NCBI GenBank assembly: GCA_003151595.1
Contig: PLXW01000058.1
Span: 40,063-59,281, forward strand
Length of the DNA stretch: 19,219 nt
DNA from: Myxococcales bacterium
GTDB lineage: Bacteria > Myxococcota > Polyangia > Polyangiales > Polyangiaceae
Reading direction: 5' to 3'
Of the stretch, positions 14,390 to 19,219 are shown piece by piece. A program made the position numbers and the translations under genes. The notes below the pieces were generated by a model. That model was not told the DNA's origin and ran no database searches. It worked only from the letters and a program-made list of their open reading frames with translations. The first letter of the stretch is position 1; every line of letters begins with the position of its first letter.

Positions 14390-15099
14390 TGGAGCTGACC
14401 CTTGTTCAGGTTGCGGATGACCCCCGCGCGCTCGGCGGCGGCCGGATCGTGCGTGACCATGAGGATCGTCTTCTTGAACTCTTTGTTGAGGCGCTCGAGC
14501 AGCGCGAGGATCTCGTCGGCCGCTTTGCGATCGAGATCTCCCGTGGGCTCGTCGCACACCAGGATGGTCGGGTCGTTCACGATCGCACGCGCGATGGCGA
14601 CACGCTGCTCTTGCCCGCCGGAGAGCTGGCGCGGGTAGTGACCCATGCGCTCTTCGAGGCCGACGACGCGGAGCGCGGTGGTGGCGCGCTTCTTCCGATC
14701 GGCCGAGCCGAGGTTCGTCAGCAGGAGCGGGAGCTCGACGTTCTCGAGCGCCGTGAGCACCGGCAGCAGGTTGTACGACTGGAACACGAAGCCCAGCGTG
14801 CTCGCGCGCCACTTGGCCAGCGCGCCCTCGCTGAGTCCCTCGAGCCGCTTGCCCGCGACCTCGACCGAGCCGCCCGACGGGCGATCGAGGCCCGCGATCA
14901 GGTTGAGCAGGGTGGTCTTGCCGGACCCGGACGGGCCCATCAGAGCCTCCCAGGAGCCCGACGGCACGTCGAAATCGAGCCCCTCGAGCACCGGGACCGC
15001 CTCGCCGCCGCGCGTGTAGGCCTTGGACACGCCGCGCAGCTGGACGATCGGCGGCAGCTCCTTCTTGTCGTCCTTCTGGTCCTTCTCGGGCTCACCCAT
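14386..15099 (-). CDS. ABC transporter ATP-binding protein (LolD/MacB-NBD type)
   Basis: A 237-residue ATPase. Walker A is GPSGSGKT (55-62), the Q-loop Gln107 is in FVFQSYN, and the signature LSGGQ sits at 159-163. Walker B is ILVCDE (179-184), followed by PTGDLD and switch His217 (VTHDP). The FVFQSYNLLPVLTALENVELPL segment is typical of the LolD/MacB/FtsE group. The N-terminus carries an unusual acidic/basic extension (EPEKDQKDDKKE). The ATG at 15099 directly follows the adaptor stop (TAGATG, no gap) and the stop overlaps the permease start. It powers the two FtsX-type permeases encoded next. Confidence 0.96.
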   Translation of the reverse strand: MGEPEKDQKDDKKELPPIVQLRGVSKAYTRGGEAVPVLEGLDFDVPSGSWEALMGPSGSGKTTLLNLIAGLDRPSGGSVEVAGKRLEGLSEGALAKWRASTLGFVFQSYNLLPVLTALENVELPLLLTNLGSADRKKRATTALRVVGLEERMGHYPRQLSGGQEQRVAIARAIVNDPTILVCDEPTGDLDRKAADEILALLERLNKEFKKTILMVTHDPAAAERAGVIRNLNKGQLQ

Positions 15100-16338
15100 C
15101 TAAGGGCTCCTCTCCTTGAACGATTGTCCGTCGGCCAGCGTCGCAGGCGGATCGGCCACCAGCTTGGTGCCCGGCGCGGGACCGTCGAGTAGCTCGAACC
15201 CGTCGCCGAACGGCTTGCCGAGAGTCACCGGCGTCATGCGCACCTTGCCGCCGTCGGCCACGAACACCATCTTCGCCCCCGTGCGGTCGACCACGGCGGT
15301 TCCCGGTACCACCTTCTTGGGGGGCTCCGCCAGCTTCGCCACGTCGAGAGGCGCGTCGAGGAACGACACGCGCGCGGCCATCTCCGGCAGAATCGTGTCG
15401 TCGCGATCGAGAAAGCGCACCTTCACGGTGGCGGAGGCCTTCGCCCGGTTGAGGGTGGGGCTGATGATCGCCACTTCGCCGCGCCAGCGCTTGTCCGGGT
15501 AGGCGTCGAGCACGATCTCGCACGGCGCGCCCTTCTTCGCCCGGCCCAGGCGCGCCTCGGGGACGTCGGTCTCCACCAGGATCGAAGCCATGTCGGCGAT
15601 GGTGAAGAGGAACTGGCCAGGGGTTGCCGTGTCGCCGACCACGACCGGCTGGAGCATGATCCGACCGTCGATCGGGGCGTTGATGGTGAGGTTGCCGAGG
15701 TTGATCGCGAGCGCGTTGACCTCGGCCTGCGCCGCGGCGACATCGGCTTCGGCCGCCTTCACCTGCTCCTGGAGCGAGGTGACGCGGGCCGCGAGGTCGT
15801 CGGCGCTAGCCTGGGAGACGGCGCCGCTCGCGGCGAGGCGGCTCTCGCGCTGGAACTGCTGCTGGATCTCGGCGAGCTGCGCCCTCGCGGCCGCCGTCTT
15901 CGCGCGGGCCGACGCCACGCGGGCCTGGGCGCTCACAATCTGCGTTCGCTGGTCGAGAGCGTCGAGCTGGACGAGGAACTGCCCCGTCTTGACCTGATCC
16001 CCCTCGTGCGCAGCGATCTTCTCGACGCGCCCCAGGACCTTCGACGCGATCGCCACCTGCACCTGGGGCACGACGTAGCCGGTGGAGGTCAGCTGGACCT
16101 GAGCCTGGGCGGGGGACACCACGGCGATCTCGGTCAGCGAGACCTCCGTCTGGAACACTCGGGCTTCGAGGGCAGGGACGCCCACCTTCCACCCCGCCAG
16201 CCCCAGCGCCCCGACGAGCACGAGGGCTGCGAGCCACCGTATGGCCCGCCCTGAAGAGGGGGGAGGCCCGTGGCGGTCGATCCGCAGGGAGGCGAGGTCG
16301 TTGGAGACGCGATCGTCCATTGCAGCGCCGGACAGCAT
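15100..16338 (-). CDS. Periplasmic adaptor subunit of a tripartite exporter (MacA/HlyD/RND type)
   Basis: A 412-residue membrane-fusion protein linking the inner-membrane ABC part to the outer envelope. It has a cytoplasmic Arg-containing leader and one membrane anchor (about 32-51). The first lipoyl half follows (STGYVVPQVQVAIASKVLGRVEKI, then EGDQVKTGQFLVQLD), then an alpha-helical hairpin rich in Ala/Gln (about 133-210). The second lipoyl half (APIDGRIMLQPVVVGD) and a beta-barrel domain with the AARVSFL strand complete it. The proximal domain is complete, ending ATLADGQSF. The ATG at 16338 lies 18 bases after the lipoprotein stop; Met7 at 16320 is an alternative, and neither has a good Shine-Dalgarno. 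No outer-membrane channel gene is in the operon, so a TolC-like protein would be encoded elsewhere if needed. Confidence 0.93.
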   Translation of the reverse strand: MLSGAAMDDRVSNDLASLRIDRHGPPPSSGRAIRWLAALVLVGALGLAGWKVGVPALEARVFQTEVSLTEIAVVSPAQAQVQLTSTGYVVPQVQVAIASKVLGRVEKIAAHEGDQVKTGQFLVQLDALDQRTQIVSAQARVASARAKTAAARAQLAEIQQQFQRESRLAASGAVSQASADDLAARVTSLQEQVKAAEADVAAAQAEVNALAINLGNLTINAPIDGRIMLQPVVVGDTATPGQFLFTIADMASILVETDVPEARLGRAKKGAPCEIVLDAYPDKRWRGEVAIISPTLNRAKASATVKVRFLDRDDTILPEMAARVSFLDAPLDVAKLAEPPKKVVPGTAVVDRTGAKMVFVADGGKVRMTPVTLGKPFGDGFELLDGPAPGTKLVADPPATLADGQSFKERSP

Positions 16339-16356
16339 ACCGGAGTAGCGATGCTG

Positions 16357-17727
16357 TCAATGGACTGGAGGTTGCGAGGGTCCTTGCGAATCGTCCTGGA
16401 CGCACGAGACCAGGTCGAAGAAGAGAAACTCCAGGGCGCGCTGGTTGACGCCGTGGGGATCGAGGCGCTCACCGCACTCGGCCGGGAACGCGGTCTGGTC
16501 CGACGTGCCCGACACGTGCACGTCCGAGAACACCGCGCGGCCGCACTGGCCCGCCGCCGGGGCCCCCAGGGGCGTGTTGAAGCTCAGGTACTTGGCCTCG
16601 TAGGTGGGGGAGGAGGAGGTGTCTGCGCCGTAGATCCAGCGCGTCGCGGTCTCGACCTCCTCGACGCTGTCGCGGGCGTCGAGCAGCGTGACCTGGCCAT
16701 AGGTGGGCGACAGCTCGTTGGCGTCGAGCCAGTCGGCGAAGGCCCGACCGCGCGGGAAGGACGTGTCGACGAAATACGGGATGTACTCCGCGGATTGCTG
16801 GTCGCCGGAACCCCACCTGGCGATGTTCTGAAAGGCCGTGGGGCCCGTGGGGGGCGCGAACCAGTTGTAGTGGAAGTGCGTCGAGTAGAAGCGTCCGCCC
16901 GCGTCGAGGTACTGCTGCATGGCCTCGTACGCGGGTCCCTCGGTGTCTCGCGGGAACGGCGCGCACTCGCACGCGCCGAGGACCATGTCGTAGCTGGCCA
17001 GGCGGTCGGCGGACGCCCAGAGCTTGTAGGCGTCGCCCATGCCCGGGACGCTCACGCCCGGGTAATGCCCGCCGTAGACGTGCACGTGGCCCGGTCCTGA
17101 CGGGCCGGTGAACTCGGACTGGTCGATCCCCATGCTCAGCAGGAAGCACTCGATCGCGTCGCAGCCGGTGGTAAGGGCCATCATGGGCATGTCGCCCTCG
17201 CTCGCCTTGGCGGGCAGGCGCACGCGGTCCGGATCGAGCAGCGCGTTGTCGACGCAGGCATCGATGTGGGGCACCACGATCTGGCGCCGCCACTTGCCGA
17301 GCTGCAGCACGAGCGGGACGTCGTCTCCGGCGGGCACGTCATGGATGTGGAACCACCCGGCGCCGTCGGTCGAGTCGTAGACGAGCGGGTGCCCGGTGGC
17401 GTCGGCCTGACACTGGGCACACCGGGGATGGCCCGAGGGGATGGGATCGGGCGTCGTGGTGGGGACGTAGACGAACACGTTGTAGAGGCCGACCGCGCCC
17501 GCGGGGTCGTAGGCGATCCCGCTGAGGGTCGTCGCCGGCTTGCCCATCGCCGCGCAGTCGACCTGCCTGCACGACAGGCCCGTGCACGCCGTGCCCCCGT
17601 CGCCGAGCAGGTTGGGCGAGCCGCCGGCGTCGGCTCCGGACGCCGAGCCGGGCGCTCCGTTCGCGCATCCGCCGAGGAGGCACGCGACGACGAGGCCCAC
17701 GAAGCCCGGCGGTTGGTGCCCGCCCAT
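16357..17727 (-). CDS. Cys-rich lipoprotein with possible ThuA/GATase1-like domain, first gene of the transporter operon
   Basis: A 456-residue lipoprotein: signal GFVGLVVACLLGGC with lipidated Cys21, then a Gly/Ser/Ala tether. Next comes a Cys-rich beta domain (about 48-200; LSGIAYDPAGAVGLYNVFVYVPTTTP resembles a carboxypeptidase-regulatory fold). The larger C-terminal domain (about 212-442) has the rhythm of ThuA/class I amidotransferase-like folds: HVHVYGGHYPG, YDMVLGACECAPFP, YLDAGGRFYSTHFHYNWF, GRAVFSDVHVSG, then NQRALEFLFFDL. That fold call is inference. About 13 cysteines besides Cys21 suggest disulfides, and there are many His/Tyr. The start is ATG 17727, because the signal peptide begins there; the frame is open to 17814. 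The adaptor gene follows after 18 bases. TACGCT ends six bases before the ATG. Function is unknown. Confidence 0.82.
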   Translation of the reverse strand: MGGHQPPGFVGLVVACLLGGCANGAPGSASGADAGGSPNLLGDGGTACTGLSCRQVDCAAMGKPATTLSGIAYDPAGAVGLYNVFVYVPTTTPDPIPSGHPRCAQCQADATGHPLVYDSTDGAGWFHIHDVPAGDDVPLVLQLGKWRRQIVVPHIDACVDNALLDPDRVRLPAKASEGDMPMMALTTGCDAIECFLLSMGIDQSEFTGPSGPGHVHVYGGHYPGVSVPGMGDAYKLWASADRLASYDMVLGACECAPFPRDTEGPAYEAMQQYLDAGGRFYSTHFHYNWFAPPTGPTAFQNIARWGSGDQQSAEYIPYFVDTSFPRGRAFADWLDANELSPTYGQVTLLDARDSVEEVETATRWIYGADTSSSPTYEAKYLSFNTPLGAPAAGQCGRAVFSDVHVSGTSDQTAFPAECGERLDPHGVNQRALEFLFFDLVSCVQDDSQGPSQPPVH

Positions 17728-17733
17728 GCATCG

Positions 17734-17739
17734 AGCGTA
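17734..17739 (-). promoter_or_regulatory. Candidate -10 element of the lipoprotein-transporter operon
   Basis: Read on the minus strand this is TACGCT (TANNNT), ending six bases before the ATG at 17727, with no Shine-Dalgarno. It would give a leaderless or near-leaderless operon mRNA. The rest of the 104-base divergent gap to the ammonium transporter holds no repeat I can support. Confidence 0.35.
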
Positions 17740-17831
17740 GCCCCTGGCGGACGATTGGACAGCCCAACCCGACGCCTGCTCCAAACCGGACCGAAACTTT
17801 TCAGAAACAGTCACACGGTACGCCTTTTCTC

Positions 17832-19130
17832 ATGCCGAAGATCGACACCGGCGACACCGCCTGGCTCATCGTCTCCAGCGCGCTGGTCCTGCTGATGACC
17901 CCGGCGCTCGCGCTGTTCTACGGAGGCATGGTCCGGCGCAAGAACGTGCTGTCCACGATCATGCACTCGATGGCGGCGATCCCCATCCTGAGCGTGACCT
18001 GGGTGCTGTTCGGCTACTCCCTGGCCTTCGGGCCGACGCACCACGGGCTCATCGGTGGGCTGGGGCTCGCCGGGCTCGGAGGGCTGGCGGCCGAGGCGCA
18101 CGGCACCGTTCCGGCGCTCGCGTTCGCGGCGTTCCAGATGATGTTCGCGGTCATCACGCCCGCGCTCATCTCGGGGGCGTTCGCAGAGCGCATGAAGTTC
18201 ACCGCGTACGTAGCGTTCATCCTGCTCTGGTCGACCCTCGTCTACGATCCGGTGGCCCACTGGGTCTGGGCCGACGGCGGATGGCTCTACAAGCTGGGCG
18301 CGCTCGACTTCGCGGGGGGCACCGTGGTGCACCTGACGGCGGGCGTCTCGGCGCTGGTGTGCGCGCTCATGATCGGCAAGCGGGCCGGGTATCCGCGCCA
18401 CCGGTCGCTGCCGCACGATCTGACCATGACGCTCACGGGAGCGGGGCTGCTCTGGTTCGGGTGGTTCGGCTTCAACTCGGGCAGCGCGCTGTCGAGCGGA
18501 CAGCTGGCGGCGCTGGCGTTCATGACGACGCACCTGGGAGCGGCGGGTGGGGCGCTCGGGTGGCTGGTCGTCGAGTGGCGGCATCGCGGCAAGCCGACGG
18601 CGCTCGGGGTCGCGTCGGGGCTCGTCGCGGGGCTGGTAGCGATCACGCCGGCGGCGGGATACGTGGCCCCGTGGGCGGCGATCGTCATCGGCTTCGTGGC
18701 GGGCGGCGTGTGCTACGGCGCGGTGCTGCTCAAGAACCGCTTGGGGTACGACGACTCGCTCGACGCCTTCGGCGTGCACGGGGTCGGCGGGCTCGCGGGG
18801 GCGCTGCTCACGGGAGTGTTCGCGCAGAAGGTGCTCAATGATGCGGGGGCGGATGGGGCGCTCTTCGGAAACGTGAAGCAGCTGGGCGTGCAGGGGCTAG
18901 CGTGCGCAGCCACGGGTGTCTACGCGGCGGTGGTCACGTTCGGGATCCTCAAGGTGATCGATGTGACCGTGGGGCTGCGCGTGCCGGAGAACGAGGAGCG
19001 GGAGGGGCTCGACGCGACTCAGCATGGGGAGGAGGCGTACGGCGAGAGCGGGGGGACCGCGGCGCTCGAGATGGAGGACCGGACGCCGGCGCCGCGCGCG
19101 GTGGCGGTGGAGGAAGCTGTCGCGGAGTAG
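17832..19130 (+). CDS. amt: Ammonium transporter (Amt/Mep/Rh family)
   Basis: A 432-residue Amt channel with about eleven membrane spans that takes up ammonium/ammonia across the inner membrane. The twin pore histidines are His167 (GTVVHLTAGVSAL) and His316 (DAFGVHGVGG). Asp139 in VYDPVAHWVW matches the conserved recruitment-site acid. FYGGMVRRKNVLST (29-42) and FGWFGFNSGSAL (209-220) are signature segments. The cytoplasmic tail LDATQHGEEAYGE (393-405) is the conserved C-terminal region that PII proteins contact, followed by a non-conserved acidic extension to 432. There is no cleavable signal peptide as in the E. coli protein. No glnK lies before the window end. Leucine codons look CTG-rich (10 CTG to 5 CTC in the first 85 residues), unlike the CTC-rich kinase, hinting at stronger selection or a different origin. 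Confidence 0.96.
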   Translation: MPKIDTGDTAWLIVSSALVLLMTPALALFYGGMVRRKNVLSTIMHSMAAIPILSVTWVLFGYSLAFGPTHHGLIGGLGLAGLGGLAAEAHGTVPALAFAAFQMMFAVITPALISGAFAERMKFTAYVAFILLWSTLVYDPVAHWVWADGGWLYKLGALDFAGGTVVHLTAGVSALVCALMIGKRAGYPRHRSLPHDLTMTLTGAGLLWFGWFGFNSGSALSSGQLAALAFMTTHLGAAGGALGWLVVEWRHRGKPTALGVASGLVAGLVAITPAAGYVAPWAAIVIGFVAGGVCYGAVLLKNRLGYDDSLDAFGVHGVGGLAGALLTGVFAQKVLNDAGADGALFGNVKQLGVQGLACAATGVYAAVVTFGILKVIDVTVGLRVPENEEREGLDATQHGEEAYGESGGTAALEMEDRTPAPRAVAVEEAVAE

Positions 19131-19219
19131 TCGGGATCGGGTTCGGGTTCGGGTTCGGGTTCGGGTTCGGGTTCGGGTTCGGGTTCGGGTTCGGGTTCGG
19201 GTTCGGGTTCGGGGTCGGG
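19131..19219. repeat. Hexanucleotide microsatellite (TCGGGT)n reaching the window end
   Basis: Starting right after the ammonium transporter stop there are 12 perfect TCGGGT units (19137-19208). They are bordered by a variant TCGGGA (19131-19136) and TCGGGG (19209-19214), then a cut TCGGG. The array continues to, and perhaps beyond, the end of the window. In some frames it would encode Ser-Gly, Gly-Phe or, on the other strand, Pro-Glu repeats, but no start or gene context supports coding. Confidence 0.9.

Noticed and set aside
14390..14812. Upstream extension of the first permease to 528 residues
   Set aside because: It would lie wholly within the ATPase gene, which has all ABC motifs in its own frame. 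The GTGA overlap at 14389-14386 gives a natural start.
17745..17758. Sigma-54 promoter for the ammonium transporter (TGGCGGACGATTGG)
   Set aside because: The GG and GC elements are one base too close and the -12 GC is GG, so it does not fit the TGGC-N8-TGC type consensus.
19131..19219. Telomere repeat, or the end of a minus-strand gene encoding Pro-Glu repeats
   Set aside because: The hexamer is an ordinary GC-rich microsatellite next to a chromosomal gene. A minus-strand reading would have to continue antisense into the transporter gene, with no supporting start or domain.

Overview
The window is very GC-rich DNA that looks like a myxobacterial chromosome (Myxococcota, probably Polyangiales). 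The basis is strong GC bias at third codon positions, a multi-membrane-span Ser/Thr kinase with a bacterial Hanks-type domain, two ECF sigma factors, and several Gly/Ala/Asp-rich lipoproteins. This placement is inference; there is no rRNA or tRNA in the window. No stretch of 300 bases or more lacks a gene. I saw no insertion sequence, CRISPR array, tRNA or prophage gene.

Layout. (1) 1-342 (+) is the 3' end of an acyl-CoA dehydrogenase gene. (2) 361-4596 is a minus-strand block read right to left: ECF sigma factor, overlapping anti-sigma factor, a membrane protein with a secretin-N-like domain plus a bactofilin-like beta-solenoid, an FkbM methyltransferase, and a second ECF sigma factor. (3) 4818-6611 (+) is a membrane-anchored Ser/Thr kinase transcribed divergently from the first sigma factor. 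(4) 6627-8666 (-) holds an XRE-type regulator and a class I/II aminotransferase separated by a short 41-bp tandem repeat. (5) 8744-9595 (+) is a lipoprotein divergent from the aminotransferase, followed by a REP-like double hairpin, then a minus-strand alpha/beta hydrolase (9729-10859). (6) 10834-12048 (+) is DNA polymerase IV, whose start overlaps the hydrolase start head to head. (7) 12063-17727 (-) is a tight five-gene operon: a lipoprotein with a possible ThuA/GATase-like fold, a MacA/HlyD-type adaptor, an ATPase, and two FtsX/MacB-type permeases. (8) 17832-19130 (+) is an ammonium transporter, followed by a hexanucleotide microsatellite that runs to the window end.

How they work together. 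The 4596-1068 block reads as an envelope-sensing ECF regulon: the sigma factor is held by a two-span zinc-type anti-sigma factor, and the next gene encodes a periplasmic/membrane structural protein. The 17727-12063 operon reads as a tripartite MacAB/LolCDE-like envelope transporter with its own surface lipoprotein as candidate client or accessory.

The most interesting non-coding signal is a recurrent TANNNT hexamer ending 6-9 bases before the start codon of genes that have no Shine-Dalgarno sequence. It suggests leaderless or near-leaderless transcripts. At 8667-8743 two such elements are arranged as mirror images around a perfect 7-3-7 inverted repeat.
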